Part shown: piece by piece, positions 18,979 to 27,108 of the stretch | How positions within the stretch are numbered: position 1 is the first letter of the stretch | How the letters are laid out: every line of letters begins with the position of its first letter | Assembly: GCA_005798825.1 (NCBI GenBank) | Contig: SYIL01000004.1 | Coordinates: 62,001-126,000, forward strand | Length of the DNA stretch: 64,000 nt | Direction of reading: 5' to 3' | Source of the DNA: Bacteroidota bacterium | GTDB lineage: Bacteria; Bacteroidota; Bacteroidia; NS11-12g; UBA955 | Notes under the pieces: model-generated | What the model saw: only the letters and a program-made list of their open reading frames with translations | What the model was told of the DNA's origin: nothing | Databases searched by the model: none | Made by a program: the position numbers and the translations under genes

Positions 18979-19905
18979 GTATTGTTTGTATGTGTTGATA
19001 TAGCGGTCTTTCTTTTGCTGGTATATGTCATCAATTGTAATCATGATCCCGGTTTCCTCCACATCGCCAAAATGATTATTTTTTGCGGTTCCAAAAATTT
19101 TCAAGGTAGAACTTAAACCCATATAGCTATTAAACATCGGGGGAATATTTTCACCCAATTCTCGAACCCGAAGATTTAACAATTTGTGTCCATCGGTGAA
19201 GTCAACACCTTGCAAAGAATCCAAGAAGTCGACACATTTAAATTCAATTTTAATGGGATTTTTTGTAGTTGCCAAATTTGTTGAATCGCTAAAATAATAA
19301 TGTAAAAAATGCAAAATCGTATCCCTGGCTTCTTTATTGTAAGAGGTAAACATTGTTACCTTCCCAAAAAAATATTTGATTTTGGGATTCGAAATAACGA
19401 TTGAACCCAATCCATCCCACAAATTATCCAAAGAAAATAAACCTTTTCTATTGCTGGAATTGGGTTGGAAACTAGGCTGAACAAAAGAACGACCCAACTC
19501 AATCGTATAGGGGAAATACTGTTTTTTTAGTTCTTCAGAATAGGTAAGAATCTCAGAGGATGACAATGCAAAATTTCCCCTTGTATCTTCAGTATCTGCG
19601 CAACAAACATACCTATACCCACCCACCAGTTTCAATTCTTCAGGATCCCAGACAATTAGTTGGCTATATCCAAATTCGCCATTGTCATAACTGTCGATAT
19701 CAACCTTTTTCCCAGTTCCCCCGCCTGCAGCCCTGAATGTTAGCTCACGCAATCGGCCTAACTCAAGCATTAAGTTGGGCTTGTCTTTTCCTTTGAAAAT
19801 ATAAATATGGTTTGATCCGTTTTTTGTTGGACGAACAAATATGTCTTCGGTCAACTCCGACAACAATGCTTTGAGTGGAACAGGCTCAATTATCTTTTCT
19901 ACCAT
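18958..19905 (-). CDS. GNAT-type N-acyltransferase, GlsB-like (amino-acid lipid synthesis)
   Basis: The 315-residue protein begins MVEKIIEPVPLKALLSELTE. The motif LGRLRELTFRAAGGGTGKKVD followed by YDNGEFGYSQLIVWDPEE and GGYRY marks the hemolysin/OlsB-like acyltransferase family of the GNAT fold, which transfers 3-hydroxyacyl chains to an amino group. In Bacteroides the GlsB/GlsA pair makes glycine lipids, and the PlsC-like gene just upstream matches that pairing. An upstream ATG at 19938 is in frame, but the TATTTTTG promoter at 19926-19933 lies inside those extra codons, so the start at 19905 is preferred. The amino acid used is not known. Confidence 0.72.
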   Translation of the reverse strand: MVEKIIEPVPLKALLSELTEDIFVRPTKNGSNHIYIFKGKDKPNLMLELGRLRELTFRAAGGGTGKKVDIDSYDNGEFGYSQLIVWDPEELKLVGGYRYVCCADTEDTRGNFALSSSEILTYSEELKKQYFPYTIELGRSFVQPSFQPNSSNRKGLFSLDNLWDGLGSIVISNPKIKYFFGKVTMFTSYNKEARDTILHFLHYYFSDSTNLATTKNPIKIEFKCVDFLDSLQGVDFTDGHKLLNLRVRELGENIPPMFNSYMGLSSTLKIFGTAKNNHFGDVEETGIMITIDDIYQQKKDRYINTYKQYLANKSS

Positions 19906-19925
19906 ACAAATTAAATAATACAATA

Positions 19926-19933
19926 CAAAAATA
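19926..19933 (-). promoter_or_regulatory. TAnnTTTG -7 element (TATTTTTG) of the GlsB-like gene
   Basis: The match lies 20 nt upstream of the ATG at 19905 and inside the codons that the in-frame ATG at 19938 would add. Confidence 0.5.
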
Positions 19934-19959
19934 CGCAAACAATGATATTCTGCTATTCT

Positions 19960-20817
19960 TTAGGGTTTACCATAAGAGGCTTCGGGATTGTCTTTGAGCG
20001 TATAAACAAATTCTTTGATTTTTTGGGCGTCGTTCCATGCATTGCGCTTAGAAAAATGTTCGAAAGAAATGGGTTTTCCTATGGTGATATGTATTTCTTT
20101 TCCTTTTTGTTTAAAAAATTCATCAATTAGAGTCAACATTTCTATGTTAAACTTAAGACCTAGGAATTTACGTAAATTGGCCAATCGATAAAAGCGATTT
20201 GAATTTTTTCCTTCGACATGCACTGGAATAATGGGTAATTTGTACTGTATGGCCTTGTTAATAAAACTTTTCTGCCAATCTAGGTCTTTAATTACACCAC
20301 GGTTTTTTCTCGAGCAAAGTCCTGAGGGAAAAATCAATAGTAAATTATTTCCCGAAAATGTTTTTTCTATTTCTAAAATGGCTTCTTTGGGGGTATTTCC
20401 TACTTTATTTATAGGAATAAAATATCCCTTAAAATTGGGCAATTGGCTTACAATATCATTCACCAGTAATTTTACACTGGGATGAATTTTGCATGATTCT
20501 GCAAACAATGAAATAGCATCAATGCCCCCGAGTGGGTGATTGGCAACTAAAATTACGGGTCCTTTAGGGGGTATACGGTGCTTATTTTTGATAAAAACCT
20601 TTAATCCCAAAGCGTTTACTATACTCGCACAAAATTCTGGACATTGTTTTGAGCCATGAATACTCAAAAGGGCATTGAGTTCGTCTTGGTGTATCAAGTG
20701 TTTAAGCCAATTTAACAGTATCCTTGGCATCCATTTTAATGCGCTCGGAAATTTTATGGCCAGAACAGACTTTAAATCTACCCTAAAATCCCCCAATATT
20801 GGAACTACTTCATTCAT
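19960..20817 (-). CDS. PlsC-like O-acyltransferase, GlsA-like
   Basis: The 285-residue protein has the acyltransferase HX4D motif in LVANHPLGGID (residues about 111-121) and the substrate-binding block LLIFPSGLCSRKNRG. It belongs to the lysophospholipid acyltransferase family. Next to a GlsB-like N-acyltransferase it probably adds the second acyl chain to an N-acyl amino acid, as GlsA does in Bacteroides. Its ATG overlaps the stop of the upstream phosphohexomutase gene (ATGA), indicating translational coupling. A role in ordinary phosphatidic acid synthesis is the main alternative. Confidence 0.8.
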   Translation of the reverse strand: MNEVVPILGDFRVDLKSVLAIKFPSALKWMPRILLNWLKHLIHQDELNALLSIHGSKQCPEFCASIVNALGLKVFIKNKHRIPPKGPVILVANHPLGGIDAISLFAESCKIHPSVKLLVNDIVSQLPNFKGYFIPINKVGNTPKEAILEIEKTFSGNNLLLIFPSGLCSRKNRGVIKDLDWQKSFINKAIQYKLPIIPVHVEGKNSNRFYRLANLRKFLGLKFNIEMLTLIDEFFKQKGKEIHITIGKPISFEHFSKRNAWNDAQKIKEFVYTLKDNPEASYGKP

Positions 20818-22217
20818 TGATTGAGGATAGAAGATTTAGTGGCCTCCAGTATAGCAAATGCAGAAGCACTGTCTGTTGATTCGGCATATATTCTCAATAC
20901 GGGTTCTGTTCCACTGGGCCGAATCATAACCCATGAACCATTGTCTAAGCGAAATTTATAACCATCAATTTCTTCTACAGCAACAATTTTGTAATTTTTA
21001 AATGAAGTATAACTATTATTCTTACAATTATTTACAATATTTTGTTTTAACTCATTATTCAAATATATATCATATCGTTCTACTGCAAAAGTTCCGACTT
21101 TTTTGTATATTTCTTGAATCAGTGTGGAGACAGTTTTTTTAGATTTTGCCATATATTCCATTAAAACCAAGCCCATCCAAACCCCGTCGCGCTCGGGAAT
21201 ATGTCCCTTGATTGCAATACCTCCACTTTCCTCGGCTCCAATCAATACATCGTCATTAACCATGTGTTCACAAATATATTTAAAACCTATCTTGGTTGTA
21301 ATAACTTCTAATCCTTTTAAGTCGCACAACCGCTGAACCGCATCACTTACTGAGAAACTCTTAACCACCTTGCCATTAAATCCTTTCCAGGTGCTTAAAT
21401 ATTCTATCAGCAATAAAATAAGGTGGTGAGAATCGATAAAATTCCCTTTTTCATCAAACCAACCGATACGATCTGCATCTCCATCGGTAGCCAATCCGCA
21501 AACAAACGACTCATCTTTTGCAATGATGGGTCCAATCTCTGGCAAATTCTTCACGATGGGTTCTGGTGCACGGCCCTCAAAACCTGGGTTGTAATTGCCA
21601 TGGAGAATTTTTGATTTGGGCAACAAGCGCTTTACGATAGATTGCCCTGCGCCAAACATCGCATCGTAAACCAAACCTTTGGAAATCTCTTCTATGGCAG
21701 GCATATCGAAATTATTCAGACAATGTTCAAAATATAAAGTTTCAAAGTCGCCATATTCAACCATGCCATTTTCAAGGAAGGTATCAAAAGAATCTCCGGC
21801 TTCGATAAGTGATTCGGGAATCATAGATTCGAGAATAGCCACTTCGTCTGGTATGGCGGGTCCTCCGTAATGGGCTTTAATTTTATACCCATTATAGGAT
21901 GGAGGGTTGTGACTTGCGGTAATTATAACACCTGCACCGGTTTGTAATTTGTTCGCGGCCAATGAAATCATAGGAGTAGACACAAACCCATTGGAAAGAA
22001 TAACACGAACGCCAGAATAAGCCAACTGTCTTGCAGTTTCTTTGGCAAACATTTCCCCCCCAAAACGACAATCGTAACCCACTACGCATGATTTGGACAA
22101 TCCACTTTGGTTTATCCATTTGGCAGTAGCACTTGCAACTCTCCGCACATTTTCAACCGTAAATCCATCGGCAATTATTTCACGCCAACCATCTGTTCCA
22201 AATCTAATTTGATACAT
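20814..22217 (-). CDS. Phosphoglucomutase/phosphomannomutase family phosphohexomutase
   Basis: The 467-residue alpha-D-phosphohexomutase begins IRFGTDGWREIIADGFT. It has the phosphoserine loop GVIITASHNPP with Ser102, the metal-binding loop ATDGDADR (residues about 243-250), the sugar-binding loop GAEESGG and the C-terminal phosphate-binding RPSGTEPVLRIYAES. It interconverts hexose 1- and 6-phosphates. The sugar specificity (glucose, mannose or glucosamine) cannot be read from the motifs. It sits 9 nt after the acyl-CoA dehydrogenase gene and overlaps the GlsA-like gene by 4 bp. Confidence 0.92.
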   Translation of the reverse strand: MYQIRFGTDGWREIIADGFTVENVRRVASATAKWINQSGLSKSCVVGYDCRFGGEMFAKETARQLAYSGVRVILSNGFVSTPMISLAANKLQTGAGVIITASHNPPSYNGYKIKAHYGGPAIPDEVAILESMIPESLIEAGDSFDTFLENGMVEYGDFETLYFEHCLNNFDMPAIEEISKGLVYDAMFGAGQSIVKRLLPKSKILHGNYNPGFEGRAPEPIVKNLPEIGPIIAKDESFVCGLATDGDADRIGWFDEKGNFIDSHHLILLLIEYLSTWKGFNGKVVKSFSVSDAVQRLCDLKGLEVITTKIGFKYICEHMVNDDVLIGAEESGGIAIKGHIPERDGVWMGLVLMEYMAKSKKTVSTLIQEIYKKVGTFAVERYDIYLNNELKQNIVNNCKNNSYTSFKNYKIVAVEEIDGYKFRLDNGSWVMIRPSGTEPVLRIYAESTDSASAFAILEATKSSILNQ

Positions 22218-22226
22218 TGTTAAATT

Positions 22227-23444
22227 TTAATTAAACGCATTTTCTCCTGTAATTTCCATTCCCAAGATTAATAAATGAATATCGTGCGTTCCTTCATAGG
22301 TGAGAACCGATTCAAGATTCATTATGTGACGCATAACGGGGAATTCCCCTGTAATCCCCATTCCGCCAAGAATTTGCCTGGATTCTCGGGCAACACTAAG
22401 TGCAATTTCAACATTATTTCTTTTTGCCAATGAGATTTGTGCAGCACTTGCAATTCCTTTGTCCATCAATTGGCCCAAACGCCAGACCAACAATTGCGCT
22501 TTGGTTATTTCGGTTAGCATTTCAGCCAATTTCTTCTGTTGTAATTGAAATCCTGCAATGGGTTTTCCGAATTGAGTTCTTTGTTTAGAGTAAGTAAGCG
22601 CTGTGTGGTAGCAATCCATGGCAGCACCCAAAGCGCCCCAACTAATGCCATAACGGGCAGAATTCAAACAGGTAAGTGGGCCCTTCAGCCCGGAAACACC
22701 TGGCAATATATTATTTTTTGGAATCCGCACATTGTCAAACACCAATTCACCTGTTGCGCTGGCTCGTAAACTCCATTTATTATGGGTTGTCGGCGTGCTG
22801 AATCCCTCCATACCTCGTTCGACAATTAAACCATGAATCTTACCCGTTTCGTTTTTAGCCCAAACAATCGCCAAATCTGCAAATGGGGCATTGCTAATCC
22901 ACATTTTTGCTCCGTTGAGCACGAAGTGGTCTGCTTTTTCAACAAAATGTGTGGTCATACCCCCGGGATTAGATCCGTGATCGGGTTCTGTTAGTCCGAA
23001 ACATCCCAATAGATCACCACTGGCCAAACGGGGCAAAAACCGCTGTTTTTGCTCCTCACTTCCAAACTTGTATATTGGGTACATCACCAATGAACCCTGG
23101 ACAGAAGCAGTAGACCGAACGCCACTGTCACAGCGTTCTAATTCTTGCATAATGATTCCATAGGAGGTATAATCCATTCCACCACAGCCATATTCAGTGG
23201 GTAATTGTGGACCAAAAGCCCCAATTTCACCCAGTTGTTTTACAATATGAATGGGAAATTCTGCCTCTTGCGCAAAATGTTCAATAATAGGACTAAGTTC
23301 TTTTTTTACGTAATCTCTTACCGACTGACGAACAAGTTTATGTTCATCGGTCAATAAATCGTCTATACCATAAAAATCAGGTGCCACGTAAGAATCTTTG
23401 CCCTGGTGGGCGTCTAAAATATCTGAAATGCGTATTTTGCTCAT
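22227..23444 (-). CDS. gcdH: Acyl-CoA dehydrogenase, glutaryl-CoA dehydrogenase type
   Basis: The 405-residue flavoenzyme has LGCFGLTEPDHGSNPGGM (FAD and substrate contacts), WISNAPFADLAIVWAK and the C-terminal VLTYEGTHDIHLLILG with catalytic Glu384. The TYEGTHDIH context and the segment RSTASVQGSLVMYPIY are those of glutaryl-CoA dehydrogenases, which oxidise and decarboxylate glutaryl-CoA to crotonyl-CoA in lysine and tryptophan breakdown. A non-decarboxylating relative is possible. The promoter element TACATTTG lies at 23458-23465, and the gene is divergent from folB. Confidence 0.87.
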   Translation of the reverse strand: MSKIRISDILDAHQGKDSYVAPDFYGIDDLLTDEHKLVRQSVRDYVKKELSPIIEHFAQEAEFPIHIVKQLGEIGAFGPQLPTEYGCGGMDYTSYGIIMQELERCDSGVRSTASVQGSLVMYPIYKFGSEEQKQRFLPRLASGDLLGCFGLTEPDHGSNPGGMTTHFVEKADHFVLNGAKMWISNAPFADLAIVWAKNETGKIHGLIVERGMEGFSTPTTHNKWSLRASATGELVFDNVRIPKNNILPGVSGLKGPLTCLNSARYGISWGALGAAMDCYHTALTYSKQRTQFGKPIAGFQLQQKKLAEMLTEITKAQLLVWRLGQLMDKGIASAAQISLAKRNNVEIALSVARESRQILGGMGITGEFPVMRHIMNLESVLTYEGTHDIHLLILGMEITGENAFN

Positions 23445-23457
23445 ACAATTATATTTA

Positions 23458-23465
23458 CAAATGTA
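23458..23465 (-). promoter_or_regulatory. TAnnTTTG -7 element (TACATTTG) of gcdH
   Basis: The match lies 13 nt upstream of the ATG at 23444, in the 63-bp divergent spacer with folB. A perfect 10-bp palindrome, TTGCATGCAA, lies at 23481-23490 in the same spacer. Confidence 0.5.
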
Positions 23466-23507
23466 CTAAAATTGCGTTCTTTGCATGCAATATATTGATT
23501 CAGTAGA

Positions 23508-23870
23508 ATGGTAATAAGTGTTTTTATTGATCGGCAAGAAATCATAGCTCCCATTGGTTGGTATGCAGCAGAAAGGACCAATAAAGTGAGGCTTTTGGTA
23601 AGTGTGAGGGTTACATTCTTGGGAATGATTGAAGATGATGATTTGGCAAATACACTCGATTATACCCGACTGTCAACCCTTTTGATAGAATGTGCTCAGA
23701 AGCCCCAAAAACTTTTAGAAACATACGGTAAAAATATCATCCAACATATTAAAGCCGATTACCCAAAAAATTTGCAACAAATTTGGGTGCGGATTGCAAA
23801 AAAGAGCATTGATCAGATTCAATCCAACGCCGAAGGATATGGCATTGAGTTGAAAGAAGAGTATGCTTAA
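23508..23870 (+). CDS. folB: Dihydroneopterin aldolase
   Basis: This 120-residue protein has the FolB fold pattern: an N-terminal strand with IIAPIGWYAAERTNKVRLLVSV (the conserved E in the YAAER block), then NTLDYTRLSTLLIE, LLETYGKNIIQHI and a C-terminal strand VRIAKKSIDQIQSNAEGYGIEL carrying the lysine region. It cleaves dihydroneopterin to 6-hydroxymethyl-dihydropterin in folate synthesis. Sequence identity to the classic family looks modest, but length and motif order fit. No other folate gene is in the window. Confidence 0.85.
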   Translation: MVISVFIDRQEIIAPIGWYAAERTNKVRLLVSVRVTFLGMIEDDDLANTLDYTRLSTLLIECAQKPQKLLETYGKNIIQHIKADYPKNLQQIWVRIAKKSIDQIQSNAEGYGIELKEEYA

Positions 23871-23887
23871 TATTTCACGAAATCTAC

Positions 23888-23895
23888 TATATTTG
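23888..23895 (+). promoter_or_regulatory. TAnnTTTG -7 element (TATATTTG) of the TonB receptor gene, nearly leaderless
   Basis: The match ends 5 nt before the ATG at 23901. The in-frame GTG at 23895 shares the last G of the promoter, so the ATG is preferred. Confidence 0.65.
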
Positions 23896-23900
23896 TGAAG

Positions 23901-26228
23901 ATGGGATTGGCACGTTTTTTTGTCTGCATTCTAATTTTTTCATTCCAAATGCTTCGTGCACAAACCCCCACTATAAATGGGTGGGTGTACAACAAAAAAA
24001 CCCTCGAAACCATTGCTGGTGCAATAATTGTCGATTCATCTTCTTATAAATTTGTTGAAACAAATGCCTTTGGCCACTTTCAATTTTCATCAAGAAAGGG
24101 GGATAAAATTTTTTTTATAGCAGCCCGTGGTTTTAAATCACAGCGATTGGCCATCAATGTAGAATCGTCTAATAATAAGAATTTTTTTCTCGTGCCAGTG
24201 GGTTATAACGAGCTTGATTCTGCAGAAGAATTTTTTTCCTTATACAATATGAAGCCTTCTTTTTATGCGGCTACTAAAAAACATATTATTGAAGCCCCAA
24301 GTGTATTAAGTGTAAGTGATCCAATAAAATATTTGCAATTTTTGCCAGGGGTTTCTGGAGGAATCGAAGGTCTTTCGGGTCTACTCGTTAGGGGAAGCAA
24401 TCCAGATCAAAATTTGATGCTCATGAATGGAATGCCCATTTATGGCAATGGGCATATTTGGGGTTTTGTATCCAATTACAATCCAGAAATACTTCAATCG
24501 ATCCATTTTTATCGTGGGGTTGCCCCTGCTAGATTTGGAGGAAGGGCTGGGGGAGGCGTATTGGATGTTCAAACCGATGGGGGTTCGGCCAAAGAGTGGA
24601 CGGGAAAATTTCATGTTGATCCTATCACTTTTAATTTGGTTATGAATGGCCCCCTAGACCATCGGGGCAAGGTAACCGCTTCGTTTGCTCTTCGAAGAAG
24701 CTATCTCGATTGGGTTCTGGGCAACCAAATTAATTCGGTTCTCACAGGAAATATTCACGATGCCAATATTCGGATTAACTTCAAAAAAAATCAACATACC
24801 CAATGGAATTATTGGTTTTATAATGGAAGAGACAAATATGGGTTTTTTATCAAAGATGATCAAATTGATTCTTTGGGTCGCAGAATTATTCTTGATTACA
24901 AAAGTCTTACTTTTTGGCAGAACACCCAGGCGGGAATTCGTTGGTCACATGAGTTTAATGCAAATCATTTTGGCTCAATAACAGCAGGGTATTCTCGCTA
25001 TAATTTTGTGAACGACAATAGTATTGACGCATCAATTACCCAAGGTCTTTCTGTTCGTTCAGTTCAATTCAAAGACAAACTAAGCAATGCCATTAACGAC
25101 ATCAGTGCCAACGCCGATTTTTCTTATGTATATTCTTTACGCCATACCCTGAGATACGGGAGCCAATTTATATTGCATGGATTGAAGCCGGGAATAACCC
25201 AAGTCGTTGAGAAAACAAGTTCAGCCAATATAGATACCCTATATGGAATATCAAATATACAGTCGGCCATTGAATGGTCTCAATATACCGAATTAGACCT
25301 GCACCCCAATATTGGTCTAAGCCTCAATATTGGAATCCGACTATGGTCTTTTCTCGCCAGAGACAAGGCGTTCATTCGCCCAGAACCCCGTATTATTTTG
25401 AGCCAATTGCTGGAAGGAAAAAAACGCATTCAATTGGGATTTTCGATTGCAAACCAGGGCCTTCACCAACTCTCAAGTGTCAATGGTACTTTGCCGAGAG
25501 ATGTATGGTTCCCCAGCGGTGAATCATTTAAACCCCAAACTACTACCCAATTTTCGGCTGCCTTTTTGATGCCTGCCGGATCGGGAATTGAATTCTCTAC
25601 AGAATTTTTTTACAAGAATTTTAAGGGAATAACAGATTTGACAGGAATAGATGAAGATCCACTTGTGAAAAATTTCTGGGAGAGGAGCATTGTTCAAGGA
25701 AGTGGGACGGCACTTGGATTTGAAATGTTGTTGATTAAACAAACCGGTGTATTCACCGGATTGTTGGGTTACACGTACTCAAAAAGTACAAGAACGTTCG
25801 ATTTTATCAACAACGGGGAACAATTTCCCTATCGTTGGGATCGTCCGCATCAAATCAAAGGACAACTCACAATCAATTTGGTTAGTTGGCTCAAAATTAA
25901 CATAGCGGGTGTATTAATGAGCGGCAATGTATATTCTGTTCCAACCGGAAAATATTTAAGCACCGAAGGCAAATTATTGTACGATTACAACACCAAAAAC
26001 AACTACCGCATGCCCACATATAAAAGAATAGACCTAGGATTTACGAAAGAGATAAAACCTTTTCAGTATCGTTCGTATAAAGAATTTTATGGCATTCAAT
26101 TTTACAATACATTCGGTTGGGTGAATCCGTTGGGTGCCAAATTAGACATTGACATTAATGGACGAATTAGTTTCAAAGGACAATATTTTGGCTTTATACC
26201 TTCAGGGTTTTACCGATTAGAATTTTAA
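23901..26228 (+). CDS. TonB-dependent receptor with carboxypeptidase-like regulatory domain
   Basis: This 775-residue outer-membrane receptor has a signal peptide ending about residue 21 (LRAQ). A carboxypeptidase-regulatory-like beta-sandwich (residues about 25-100) is followed by a plug domain with the typical DPIKYLQFLPGVSGG, GLLVRGSNPDQNLMLMNGMP and GRAGGGVLDVQT, then a 22-stranded-type barrel ending in a C-terminal phenylalanine (GFYRLEF). It is the first gene of an apparent unit with the DUF4249 lipoprotein, the usual partner. It imports or binds an unknown ligand and is not a SusC type. Confidence 0.92.
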   Translation: MGLARFFVCILIFSFQMLRAQTPTINGWVYNKKTLETIAGAIIVDSSSYKFVETNAFGHFQFSSRKGDKIFFIAARGFKSQRLAINVESSNNKNFFLVPVGYNELDSAEEFFSLYNMKPSFYAATKKHIIEAPSVLSVSDPIKYLQFLPGVSGGIEGLSGLLVRGSNPDQNLMLMNGMPIYGNGHIWGFVSNYNPEILQSIHFYRGVAPARFGGRAGGGVLDVQTDGGSAKEWTGKFHVDPITFNLVMNGPLDHRGKVTASFALRRSYLDWVLGNQINSVLTGNIHDANIRINFKKNQHTQWNYWFYNGRDKYGFFIKDDQIDSLGRRIILDYKSLTFWQNTQAGIRWSHEFNANHFGSITAGYSRYNFVNDNSIDASITQGLSVRSVQFKDKLSNAINDISANADFSYVYSLRHTLRYGSQFILHGLKPGITQVVEKTSSANIDTLYGISNIQSAIEWSQYTELDLHPNIGLSLNIGIRLWSFLARDKAFIRPEPRIILSQLLEGKKRIQLGFSIANQGLHQLSSVNGTLPRDVWFPSGESFKPQTTTQFSAAFLMPAGSGIEFSTEFFYKNFKGITDLTGIDEDPLVKNFWERSIVQGSGTALGFEMLLIKQTGVFTGLLGYTYSKSTRTFDFINNGEQFPYRWDRPHQIKGQLTINLVSWLKINIAGVLMSGNVYSVPTGKYLSTEGKLLYDYNTKNNYRMPTYKRIDLGFTKEIKPFQYRSYKEFYGIQFYNTFGWVNPLGAKLDIDINGRISFKGQYFGFIPSGFYRLEF

Positions 26229-26232
26229 ATTC

Positions 26233-27096
26233 ATGAAAAAAAATCGCTATCGCTATTCGACAATTTTATTAACGGCGCTTTGTTTGTGTGCTTGTGAATC
26301 AGAGCTGGATATTACTGGGATTAAACATGATCCTTTATTGGTAGTTAATTCATTGGTAAACAGCGATGATTTTTTTTCTGTTCAAGTTTCAACGACCATT
26401 CCTTTGAAAGATACATTGTATCCCAAATTTGTTGAAACCGCAAAGGTGAGTGTCTTAGATGGGATCACCCTGCTCGCTGTATTACCCTATGACTTGGGTG
26501 AAGAAAAATATATAGGAAATTTTAAGCCCTTGCCAGGTAAAACATATACTGTCATGGTAGAAAAAACTTCTTTTTACACTGCATCTGGAAGTATGAAGTT
26601 GCCAGAGAAACTCAATAGCCCGCCTGCAAAGTGGATGGACAACACTGGAACTGACTCATTGGGATTTGCAACAGGTACGATTACGTGTTTTATATCCGAT
26701 CCGCAAAAAGATCGCAATTATTACGAAATCAATCTATACCGATACGATGATTTTGATCAATCTTGGTATACAGTCATTCCCCTGCCAATCGATCCTTTTA
26801 TAAATGAAAATGCCATTCGAACAGAAAAGGGAGGCATGCTTATTGATGATCGAAATTTTAACGGACTTTCAAAAGAAATAGGTTTCGTAACACCATTCGG
26901 AAGTGCGGGTACGCAGTATAAATTTTTGGTTGAAGTTCGCTCATTGAGTGTGGATTATTATCGATACCTCGAATCCTTGGCAAATTATCGATCCATTTCA
27001 GGCTTGTTTTCAGATCCATCACCCGTATTTAGCAATATTGTTAACGGAAGAGGTATTTGTGCAGGTTCATCTGTTGAGAAAGACACCATTCAATAA
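26233..27096 (+). CDS. DUF4249-family lipoprotein
   Basis: The 287-residue protein has a signal peptide and lipobox LCAC (residues about 17-20). Its layout matches DUF4249: an N-terminal LLVVNSLVNSDDFFSVQVS strand region, a KVSVLDG beta-sandwich repeat with PGKTYTVMVE, and a C-terminal helical segment SVDYYRYLESL. These proteins are surface or periplasmic partners of the adjacent TonB receptor and may help capture ligand. It begins 4 nt after the receptor gene, so the two are co-translated. Confidence 0.85.
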   Translation: MKKNRYRYSTILLTALCLCACESELDITGIKHDPLLVVNSLVNSDDFFSVQVSTTIPLKDTLYPKFVETAKVSVLDGITLLAVLPYDLGEEKYIGNFKPLPGKTYTVMVEKTSFYTASGSMKLPEKLNSPPAKWMDNTGTDSLGFATGTITCFISDPQKDRNYYEINLYRYDDFDQSWYTVIPLPIDPFINENAIRTEKGGMLIDDRNFNGLSKEIGFVTPFGSAGTQYKFLVEVRSLSVDYYRYLESLANYRSISGLFSDPSPVFSNIVNGRGICAGSSVEKDTIQ

Positions 27097-27108
27097 TCAT
27101 CAACTTTA

